Shown here in pieces: positions 1 to 6,954 of a stretch of DNA of 64,000 bases. How positions within the stretch are numbered: the stretch's first letter is position 1; each line of letters opens with the position of its first letter. Origin of the DNA: Oceanospirillum linum. GTDB taxonomy: Bacteria > Pseudomonadota > Gammaproteobacteria > Pseudomonadales > Halomonadaceae. The stretch is from assembly GCF_900182785.1 (NCBI RefSeq), contig NZ_FXTS01000003.1, forward strand, positions 186,001 to 250,000, in the 5' to 3' direction. Made by a program: the position numbers and the translations under genes. The notes below the pieces were generated by a model. It ran no database searches. It was not told the origin of the DNA and worked only from the letters and a program-made list of their open reading frames with translations.

Positions 1-309
1 CGCCAGTAACTGGGCCGTTGAACCGCCCTGACGACTCAGAATGATATCCGCAACCATGAACATCAGGCCGCCACTTAGCACCGCAACTGCAACCCATACC
101 GTTGATAGTGATTTCTGGCCTTCCGGCACCAGAACCAGCGCAACGGCGGCCAACAGGACACCCGCTCCATAGGCAATCACCGAGTGCTTCAGCTCCTGCT
201 CAAGCCACTGATTCTGAAAGCGCTCAATTCGGGCCAGAAAACCGCCCAAAGGTATGGTTATCGCTGCAAGCGTCGAATAAAGCAACGCCAGCTTCAGGGC
301 TTCAGACAT
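1..309 (-). CDS. ZIP family metal transporter (N-terminal part, cut by window edge)
   Basis: The first 103 residues of an inner-membrane protein that runs off the left end of the window. Three hydrophobic segments are visible, at about residues 7-23, 36-54 and 66-84. The second contains AYGAGVLLAAVALVLVPEG, the typical opening of ZIP (GufA-like) divalent metal carriers, with the Pro-Glu at the membrane exit. The ATG at 307-309 is preceded by AAGGGA. Family members usually import zinc or related divalent ions; the metal cannot be told from this fragment. The first loop (ARIERFQNQWLEQELKHS) is charged, as in other members. Confidence 0.75.
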   Translation of the reverse strand, partial: MSEALKLALLYSTLAAITIPLGGFLARIERFQNQWLEQELKHSVIAYGAGVLLAAVALVLVPEGQKSLSTVWVAVAVLSGGLMFMVADIILSRQGGSTAQLLA

Positions 310-408
310 GATGCATCCCTTCTTATATATTCTGATCAGAAAAAAGCTCGTTAAAGCATTCAGAAGGCTACAGTAAAGCCCTTGTGACTGCACTTTTATC
401 CTACTGAA

Positions 409-1179
409 TCAGGCTATAAAACTCTGCCAGAGAAGGCGCAAAGCCAGTAGCGTGACAATCAGTGCAAAACCCCGACGAAACAGATGCCCCGGAATCCGGT
501 TCAGCAGCTTAAGTCCCAACCAGGTCCCGAAAGCACCGGCAGCAATCATTAATACAATCGGTACCAACCATGCAGAAAAGTGGAAGCCCAATGCCCCAAA
601 GACAACCGCCTTGGTCACATGCTGAAATGACATACATGCAGAGAAGGTTGCGGTTGTGGATAATTTATCCTGACCCAACCGGTGCACAAAGGCCGCCACT
701 AAAGGACCTGTCGCCCCAACGAACATAGAGATCAGGGTTGTCAGTCCTCCGGCAAAAACGGTTTTAGCACCACTTACAGCCAGTTTTTTCGGCTTTGGCC
801 CCCAAACCATATAGAGAATAAAAAACGCTACAGCCCCCTGAATCCAGTCAACCGGTAGCTGAACAAGCACCTGAGACGCGATCAAAGCTCCCAGCATAGC
901 GCCCAGAGTAAACCTCAACACCATTGGCCAGTGAATATGTCGGCGGGTCATCAGTGCCCGATTCGCATTGGAACCAAACTGTACTAAACCATGCACCGGG
1001 ATCAGAGCCAGAGGAGGCAGCAGCGTTGCCATCACCGCCAGCAGCAGTACACCTCCGCCAATGCCCATGGCTGCGGTGATAAAAGAGGTCACTCCGCTGG
1101 TAAGCACCAGCCAAAAGAGATGAAGATTAGAAAGCCCTTCCGCTAAAGGCATTATCCAAAACGCCTGCAGATCCGTCAT
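409..1179 (-). CDS. TauE/SafE family membrane permease
   Basis: A 256-residue integral membrane protein with about eight hydrophobic helices. The first half contains the glycine run GIGGG after a helix and VHGLVQFGSNANRAL, and the second half repeats the pattern with VGATGPLVAAFVHRLG. This internal repeat is typical of TauE/SafE (DUF81) permeases, which are linked to export of sulfite, sulfoacetate or other small organic anions. The ATG at 1177-1179 is preferred over an upstream GTG because TAGG lies 5 nt before it. No sulfur-metabolism genes are nearby, so the substrate cannot be named. Confidence 0.85.
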   Translation of the reverse strand: MTDLQAFWIMPLAEGLSNLHLFWLVLTSGVTSFITAAMGIGGGVLLLAVMATLLPPLALIPVHGLVQFGSNANRALMTRRHIHWPMVLRFTLGAMLGALIASQVLVQLPVDWIQGAVAFFILYMVWGPKPKKLAVSGAKTVFAGGLTTLISMFVGATGPLVAAFVHRLGQDKLSTTATFSACMSFQHVTKAVVFGALGFHFSAWLVPIVLMIAAGAFGTWLGLKLLNRIPGHLFRRGFALIVTLLALRLLWQSFIA

Positions 1180-1332
1180 ATTGCCTACCACCTATTCAGA
1201 TAAAACCCGATTAAAAGCCGCTCAGAAAAGCTGATACCCGATGACATGACAAATGCTGGGCACCCAGCTCTTAAGGATCACGTTATATCACGAAGTGCTC
1301 TGTTTTTACCTATCTGAACGACTCATCAGAAA

Positions 1333-2013
1333 TCAGCTTTGCGCAGGCTGCACAACGGCTGAGACCTGATCCGATGACCCGGACGCATCCTTCTCTGGTT
1401 TTTTCTCTGACTTAACGCCATTCTGAAGCTTAGGTTGAGTATTCTGTTGACGGTATCGACCAATAATCGAGCCCATCACCACAGTGACAAGCAGTGAAGC
1501 AAACCACAACTCCGCGCCAAACAGCCACAAGCCGATACCTATGGTAATCGCATCAATTACTAACAGTGCCCAGCCACGATTTACTCCCCAGGCCCGCTCC
1601 ATATAAAGCGCCAGCACAGTAAATCCGCCGGTTGAAGCATTGTGCTGAAACAGCGTCACAATACCGAAAGCCATCAGAGCGCCCGCCGCCAAAGCTCCCA
1701 AAACGGCAGAGCCAAGATCCAGTACCACATACTGTCCAATCAGGTCGGTCAAGACACCAGTCAATGTCACCGCCAGGGCTGTACGCAAGGTAAATGCCCA
1801 GCCTTTTTCGTAGTAAGCCAACAGATAAAATGGCAGATTGATCACCAGAAAAACCTGACCAAAAGAGAGATCAGCCAATAAGCGATCACCGATCAGACCG
1901 ACACCTGTAATGCCTCCGACAGCAACCTGACTAGACTGCAAAAACAGAATACCCAGCGCCATCAGAAAACTACCTTCAAGAATACCTAACCCGTTATGTG
2001 CATGACGTTTCAT
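1333..2013 (-). CDS. YitT family membrane protein
   Basis: A 226-residue protein with five or six membrane segments, then a hydrophilic C-terminal tail of about 40 residues rich in Lys, Glu and Ser. The motifs QVAVGGITGVGLI near the start and QHNASTGGFTVLALYMER in the middle are the hallmarks of the YitT family, whose function is unknown. The start is placed at the ATG at 2011-2013 because GTGAGAG lies just upstream; two further in-frame ATGs would add up to nine residues but lack a ribosome-binding site. The C-terminal regulatory domain of longer YitT members (DUF2179) is absent. Confidence 0.8.
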   Translation of the reverse strand: MKRHAHNGLGILEGSFLMALGILFLQSSQVAVGGITGVGLIGDRLLADLSFGQVFLVINLPFYLLAYYEKGWAFTLRTALAVTLTGVLTDLIGQYVVLDLGSAVLGALAAGALMAFGIVTLFQHNASTGGFTVLALYMERAWGVNRGWALLVIDAITIGIGLWLFGAELWFASLLVTVVMGSIIGRYRQQNTQPKLQNGVKSEKKPEKDASGSSDQVSAVVQPAQS

Positions 2014-2149
2014 AACGCTCTCACTTTTCATATTACGCATTTTATTGCAGAAATAGTGAAACGCTCGGCTTTCCCGGACAGCATATGCTCATCAGGAAAA
2101 ACAGCGTTCATGGAACGGAGATCAAACTCCGCAAAGCGAAAAAGGAGCG

Positions 2150-2350
2150 TTAGCTCTGGAAAACACGCTGCTGCAGCTGAGCTTCAGAGAAAAGAAATTC
2201 GTTCGGTTTACTTTTGGCGGTTTTGATCGCCCGAACCGGTGACAAACGCAGCATAGAGCAACAGCCGCTTAATACAGACGCGTAGGAACACTGGCGTGCC
2301 ATGCACCAGTTCAGACACATCAGTAAATTAATGGAAGCTCTTGTGATCAA
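2150..2350 (-). CDS. Possible small cysteine-containing protein, unrecognised
   Basis: A candidate 66-codon frame in the 500-nt space between the YitT gene and the glycosyltransferase gene. It would start at TTG (2348-2350) with a weak AGGA about 10 nt upstream. The predicted protein has five cysteines in its first half and a basic second half (AIKTAKSKPNEFLFSEAQ). A short hairpin (2118-2133) follows the stop. No family is recognised. The non-standard start and the composition leave real doubt that it is translated; the rest of this gap shows nothing further. Confidence 0.25.
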   Translation of the reverse strand: MITRASINLLMCLNWCMARQCSYASVLSGCCSMLRLSPVRAIKTAKSKPNEFLFSEAQLQQRVFQS

Positions 2351-2541
2351 TGCTGACTTTGTCCTGCTAAGAGGTAGGTAAATACAGCGCGTATTGTACG
2401 AGGTTTAATAACAGGCGCAAGAGGTGTCCCACTGAAACGTTATCATCGCTCGGCAAAGTGATTTTACAGCTGGCAAGCCACAGTTACAGTCGCGATATTG
2501 TACCTGCGCATTCAAAATCAAAGGCATCAACTGACAGAGAG

Positions 2542-3630
2542 TCAATCTACCGCCTGCATCGGCACCATGCTCAACAAAGCTGACCGAACCCGCTCAACAC
2601 TCAGGTCATGAATACAGGGGTCAGTAGCTTTGTTTTTATGCTGACGACACACCAGATCATGACAGGGCTGGCAGGTTCGGTCGCTGCTGACCGTTTTCAC
2701 CTGAGCTCGCTGGGGTGTGGATTGATTGCCCTGCAGGTCATGATCTTCCGGAATAACAACATCCAGCTCACCGCTACCTCTTAACATGACCAGAGGGTGA
2801 TTCAGAGCCCGGCATAGCTGGCTGTACAGTGTCTCCTGAGCCAGAACCGCACGGCTTTGCGCCAGAAGATCCAGTTTATCATCCCAGGCCAGCCGCCCAC
2901 TCAGATTACTGACATCCATCTGACGTTCATGATCTAAACCTGCACAGATCTGTTCACAGAAAGCCCGTTCGGTTCTTGGAGCGATCAACCAAACCTGCCA
3001 GCCCTGATCGATCAGCTGTTCTGCCAGTTTGGTCCAGCGCTCGATCGGCCAGCGTTGCCCGGATCTCAGATCACCACCGGGGCAAAACACCATCGCCGGA
3101 CGCTCCGGGTCCAGATGGTGTTCTTTACTCAGCGCCCAGGCGTTATCCCGGTCAGAAAACAGCTCAGGCTCCAGCGGCTCATCACTCATCTCCCCATGAT
3201 CATCCGCTAACGCCAGATAGCGGCTGCGACGGGTTGGAAATTTTCCCACGGGCATCCAGCGGGCATCGTTAATCAGCATAAACCGGAATCGCCCTAACGT
3301 GCCGCTGCGACGGTCAATACCAGCCATCCAGGGAACCAGAGATGGTTTCCATCGAGAGGTAAAAACCAGCGCCTGATCAAAGGGTTCAAACGCCTTCTGC
3401 CACTCTTCCAGCTGACGACCAGCGATCCAAAATAACTTTCCGGCAGCCTTGGTATCAGGCAAGGTCAGTAAATCATCCAACCCAACCAGACGACGGGCCA
3501 GCGAGTGCAGATGGGCAGGTGCCATCAAGCTGATACGACACTCCCTGTGCTTACGGATCAGGCGCTGAATAACGCACTGTACATCCAGCAAAGCATCTGG
3601 GGTTTCATCGGCAATCAACAAAATTTTCAT
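2542..3630 (-). CDS. Glycosyltransferase family 9 (heptosyltransferase-like) protein
   Basis: A 362-residue cytosolic protein with two Rossmann-like halves. The motif FCPGGDLRSGQRWPIERWTK (about residues 183-202) is the nucleotide-sugar binding segment of ADP-heptose:LPS heptosyltransferases such as WaaF, and ALNHPLVMLRGSGELD matches the region that follows the acceptor loop. The usual Asp-Ser-Gly-Leu of that loop is replaced by QETLYSQ. The C-terminus has several Cys and His residues (TCQPCHDLVCRQHK), also seen in some WaaF proteins. A role in lipopolysaccharide core assembly is likely. No other LPS genes are adjacent, so the exact acceptor is unknown. Confidence 0.75.
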   Translation of the reverse strand: MKILLIADETPDALLDVQCVIQRLIRKHRECRISLMAPAHLHSLARRLVGLDDLLTLPDTKAAGKLFWIAGRQLEEWQKAFEPFDQALVFTSRWKPSLVPWMAGIDRRSGTLGRFRFMLINDARWMPVGKFPTRRSRYLALADDHGEMSDEPLEPELFSDRDNAWALSKEHHLDPERPAMVFCPGGDLRSGQRWPIERWTKLAEQLIDQGWQVWLIAPRTERAFCEQICAGLDHERQMDVSNLSGRLAWDDKLDLLAQSRAVLAQETLYSQLCRALNHPLVMLRGSGELDVVIPEDHDLQGNQSTPQRAQVKTVSSDRTCQPCHDLVCRQHKNKATDPCIHDLSVERVRSALLSMVPMQAVD

Positions 3631-3738
3631 GGCAGGCTCGTTCGCTACAGGTCTGAGAGAATCACAGCATATTACTGCCCAAGGCAGCTTTTACAAGGGG
3701 AGCAGCGGTGATTGCAGGGTAAAGCTATGACAGGGCCA

Positions 3739-5658
3739 TTAACTCCGCCGTTCAAGCAACCAGGTTGCCATCTGGGTTAATGCCTGTGAGTTATCGATGT
3801 CGCTGATCGCTTCAATCGCCCGATAGTAGTGCCGATACAGATGTTCAGTCGCACCCTGGCGCCCCAGGCAACGGACAAAGGTGGAAGCCTGATTCCGTGC
3901 ATCCAGTTGCGCGGGCTTACCCAGTGTCGCCTCATCGGACTCCACATCCAGCAGATCATCTTTAATCTGAAATGCGATACCCAGATGGTATGCATACTGC
4001 TGTAAACACGCGATATGCTGCTCCGGCTGTCCGGTGAGAAGCGCGGGCAACACCAGTGCACTCTCTATAGCGTAAGCGGTTTTCTTCAGACTGATCTCTT
4101 CCAGTGCCTCAATGGTTAAACTTTTGCCCTGGGCTTCCAGGTCCAACCATTGGCCGTGGCAGATCTTTTGGCTGAGCTGGCTGGCGTACTCCAGAGATTT
4201 CAGCAGATGCTCTGCCTTAAATCGTCCCATACCGGCATGGGTTTCCACCGCCTTCAGGATCAGGTTCACTGCAGAGATCTCAGCCTTAGCTTCACTCTTC
4301 AGATGTTGATGCAGGGTTGGCTTACCCCGGCGCAGATCAGAGTTATCCTGACTGGGCTTATCATCCAGAATCAGTGACGCGGTGTGCATATATTCGATAA
4401 ACCGCACCACAGGTGCGATCTCATCAAATGTCAGGTTCAGGCAATCCTGGCCGTAGAGAACACACAGCACGCCCCGAAAGTATTTACCACCGGCTGACAG
4501 CGAGTAGTTCGCAGCCTCTTCCAGAGGGTTACCGGCACTCAGTGGCAGCTGTTTTCTGATCTCTGCCTGAATCGCTTTAATGCGCTGCGTCAGTGCACCT
4601 GCATCTTTCTGCTCGCTCTGTTTTTCCTGAAGCTGCTGTTGCAGCTGTGTACTGAAAAGCTTATCCAACCAGCCCATTTCCAGCGGCAGATCAAGGGCTG
4701 ACAATACCGCCTGCTGAATCGGCTGTAGTTCGGGACAACCCTGAGTTAACCGCCCCATTCGCTCAGAAAAACCCGCCTTACCCAGTGTTTCCAGCAGGGA
4801 TTTATGACTGTTAATACAGCGCTTTATCAGGAGACTTTTGGTCTGAGGTTCATTGCGATAACAGCGATAAATCAGATGGTGCAGTAATGCCCAGTACAGA
4901 CGATAAGGGTGAACCCCATCATAAAGGCTGTTCTGATGGATCAGGGCAACAAAAGGAGTGATATTGCCCTCCGGATAATCCAGATCTACATCTTTCAGGT
5001 CATCATGCAGCTGGTTAAACAGCCCAAAGTACTGATAGTTACCTAAGGTAACCCGATTGGAGACCAGTGCATCCGCCAGAATTCTGGAACGGCTCGACTT
5101 GTTAATCATCCCCAGCCATACCGGACCAGCATCCGCCTGCTGGGATTTCAGAAAGATATAGGCCTGATCCAGAAATGCCTCAAAGTGGCCTGATTGCTGC
5201 TGCTGAATAAAGCTGAAAGCCTCTGCCAACTCATCAAAAACATAGTTTAACCACCGGGTTTGTATGCCAGCACTGCACGGATCGGGTGCCAAATCCGTTT
5301 TTTCCAAAGCCGGTCTGTGAACGACCCCCTGCAGAATGGAGTGTTCAAGGGCCAGATTAAAACATCTTTGCTGATCCGCTGTGAGTAGCTGGGAATCCTG
5401 CAGATCATCAATCAGCGGATAGGTCAGCCCATAGTAGTACCCCAGCCGGATCGACTGTTCAAAGTCAGCAAGCGCACCTTTGCTTTGCCACTCGTTCATC
5501 AAAACACCGGCGATAACTTTCAGTAGCTTACGCATCCCCTGGTGGGCCGCCAGTGCTTCCGGCAGCTCCTGCTTTAAACGATAGATTTTGGCCGACAGCC
5601 AGATAAAAGCACGCTCAGCCTGATGCTTTTTTGCCCAGCGCAAGCCTTGCAGCATCAT
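3739..5658 (-). CDS. Tandem two-domain polyprenyl synthase-like protein
   Basis: A 639-residue protein. The C-terminal part (about 358-639) is a recognisable trans-prenyl diphosphate synthase: GGKYFRG at 390-396, a first Asp-rich motif DDKPSQD at 432-438 followed by DLRRGKPT, and QIKDDLLD at 564-571. The N-terminal part shows the same spacing in weaker form: GMRKLLK at 41-47, DDLQD at 84-88 and HDDLKD at 218-223. The Asp motifs lie 135 residues apart in both halves, so the protein looks like two fused class I prenyl-synthase folds. The first half may bind isoprenoid diphosphates, act as a cyclase, or be structural; this is not decidable here. The start (tandem ATG) overlaps the upstream gene by ATGA, implying coupled translation. 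It is distinct from ispB at 60254. Confidence 0.75.
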   Translation of the reverse strand: MMLQGLRWAKKHQAERAFIWLSAKIYRLKQELPEALAAHQGMRKLLKVIAGVLMNEWQSKGALADFEQSIRLGYYYGLTYPLIDDLQDSQLLTADQQRCFNLALEHSILQGVVHRPALEKTDLAPDPCSAGIQTRWLNYVFDELAEAFSFIQQQQSGHFEAFLDQAYIFLKSQQADAGPVWLGMINKSSRSRILADALVSNRVTLGNYQYFGLFNQLHDDLKDVDLDYPEGNITPFVALIHQNSLYDGVHPYRLYWALLHHLIYRCYRNEPQTKSLLIKRCINSHKSLLETLGKAGFSERMGRLTQGCPELQPIQQAVLSALDLPLEMGWLDKLFSTQLQQQLQEKQSEQKDAGALTQRIKAIQAEIRKQLPLSAGNPLEEAANYSLSAGGKYFRGVLCVLYGQDCLNLTFDEIAPVVRFIEYMHTASLILDDKPSQDNSDLRRGKPTLHQHLKSEAKAEISAVNLILKAVETHAGMGRFKAEHLLKSLEYASQLSQKICHGQWLDLEAQGKSLTIEALEEISLKKTAYAIESALVLPALLTGQPEQHIACLQQYAYHLGIAFQIKDDLLDVESDEATLGKPAQLDARNQASTFVRCLGRQGATEHLYRHYYRAIEAISDIDNSQALTQMATWLLERRS

Positions 5659-6044
5659 ATCAGGGTGTCCATCGAGATATTATCTGCCGTAGCGTCAGTA
5701 AGCCTCTTTGCCAGGTCATCAGCCAGATCATTGATACTATCCGCGACATCGGCCTGGTTCAGATCCAAATCAAGATCCCGGACATACAGATAGGCAAGGG
5801 ATTCCCGCAGATAACGCTTTAGTTTTTTCTCACTGGCCAGTTTTTTAATAAAAGCCGGGCTGTTAAAAAAACTCAGTTTGTGCGCCAATGAAACTTTGGG
5901 TGCACTCTGGCTCCATTGGTGGATATCTTCTGCAAGGCTGGGGAAGGTGCCGGGATTCTGACTCTCAGCCAACAGGGTGTCCAGAAAGCATTGCGCCTGT
6001 TCCTGAGCATGGGCAAAGCCCTGTATCCTACGTGGATTTGTCAT
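5655..6044 (-). CDS. Hypothetical protein coupled to the tandem prenyl-synthase
   Basis: A 129-residue protein of unknown family, predicted mostly alpha-helical and soluble, with a basic middle (KKLASEKKLKRYLRES) and an acidic second half (DLDLDLNQADVADSINDLADD). Its TGA stop overlaps the ATG of the next gene in the sequence ATGA, so the two are almost certainly co-translated. The downstream frame has a stop codon a few codons upstream of its ATG, which argues against a single gene broken by a sequencing error. The ribosome-binding site is weak (GAGCC). A partner or accessory role for the prenyl-synthase protein is inferred only from the coupling. Confidence 0.6.
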   Translation of the reverse strand: MTNPRRIQGFAHAQEQAQCFLDTLLAESQNPGTFPSLAEDIHQWSQSAPKVSLAHKLSFFNSPAFIKKLASEKKLKRYLRESLAYLYVRDLDLDLNQADVADSINDLADDLAKRLTDATADNISMDTLI

Positions 6045-6171
6045 GTTACTGGCTCAGAGTCCTGTTCGCTGGCGTTGGGGTGATGATATTGATTAAGGTT
6101 ATGGTTCATTATGCGGATCACAGTAATGACATCAATGTAGAATAGCAACTTATATGCAGGAGGCTGCGAAC

Positions 6172-6243
6172 ATGAAGCCAGAGGCTGGTCGGGACTCGAT
6201 ATTCATTCAGCAGAAACTGCCTGAGACTCCGGTAAAAAAATGA
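6172..6243 (+). CDS. Short upstream reading frame coupled to yqaA-like gene
   Basis: A 23-codon frame (starting MKPEAGRD, ending ETPVKK) with a perfect AGGAGG 8 nt before its ATG. Its TGA stop overlaps the ATG of the next gene as ATGA. The downstream gene has almost no ribosome-binding site of its own (GGTAAAAAA), so ribosomes most likely reach it by reinitiation after reading this leader. The peptide may have no function beyond that. The evidence is the strong ribosome-binding site and the exact stop/start overlap. Confidence 0.5.
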   Translation: MKPEAGRDSIFIQQKLPETPVKK

Positions 6244-6821
6244 AAAAACACCTCATTAACTACTTTAACGGCATTGCCGATCAGAAATGGCTCTACCCGG
6301 CGCTGTTTGTCTTTTCCTTTCTGGAATCCATCATTATTCCGATTCCCCTGGAGCTTGTACTGGTGCCGTTAATGCTGCAAGCCTCATCCCGACGGATCTG
6401 GTTGCTGGCCGGTATCGCTCTGCTCGGCTTTCTGGCCGGAGCCACGCTTGGCTATTTCAGTGCCATACATCTTCTTGACCAGCTGGAGCCAAGGTTGCTG
6501 CAGTCTCAGGAGAGCCAGCAGTATTATCAGGCCGCACTAACCGAAATGCAGGAAAACGGCTTCTGGTATCTGCTGACCGTTGGTATTACACCCTTGCCCA
6601 CACAGATCGCCATGCTGGCTGCCGGTAGCACTGCATTTCCGTTCGGCCTGTTTCTGCTGGCAATGCTGGTGACACGCTCAATTCGCTACTTTTCCATCGC
6701 CTGGGTGATGAGCTTATGGGGGAAACCGGGTTATCGCTGGCTGAAAAGCCATAAATCGAGAGCCAAGAAACTAGCAGTGCTGTTGCTTGTTATTTTAGCT
6801 CTGTATGAGCTGGCGTTCTGA
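6240..6821 (+). CDS. YqaA family (DedA/VTT-type) membrane protein
   Basis: A 193-residue inner-membrane protein with four or five hydrophobic segments. The stretch FSFLESIIIPIPLELVLVPL near residue 25 and GITPLPTQIAMLAAGSTAFP near residue 118 are the paired reentrant-loop motifs of the VTT/DedA superfamily in its short YqaA form. DedA relatives act in lipid carrier recycling and envelope homeostasis; the role of YqaA proteins is not established. Translation probably depends on the short frame ending at its start codon. A strong terminator follows at 6879-6914. Confidence 0.8.
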   Translation: MKKHLINYFNGIADQKWLYPALFVFSFLESIIIPIPLELVLVPLMLQASSRRIWLLAGIALLGFLAGATLGYFSAIHLLDQLEPRLLQSQESQQYYQAALTEMQENGFWYLLTVGITPLPTQIAMLAAGSTAFPFGLFLLAMLVTRSIRYFSIAWVMSLWGKPGYRWLKSHKSRAKKLAVLLLVILALYELAF

Positions 6822-6878
6822 AAACAGCACCTCTGTTCCCTGAGAGTCGTCTGAGAACAGCGCTAAAAACACATAAAA

Positions 6879-6914
6879 ATACCCGCTGAGTCACCGCAGC
6901 GGGTATCGTTTTTT
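6879..6914. terminator. Bidirectional rho-independent terminator
   Basis: A perfect 10-bp stem (ATACCCGCTG at 6879-6888, CAGCGGGTAT at 6897-6906) with an 8-nt loop, then CGTTTTTT on the + strand and an A-rich run before the stem. It sits between the convergent yqaA-like and glnE genes and can serve both. Confidence 0.85.
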
Positions 6915-6954
6915 GGGCACGTTAACATGGTTTAAACGTTACAGACGCCAGAAA

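Noticed and set aside
5640..5670. Frameshift splitting one long protein at the ATGA overlap
   Set aside because: An in-frame stop lies a few codons upstream of the second start, and ATGA overlaps are normal for coupled genes; not excluded, but not needed.
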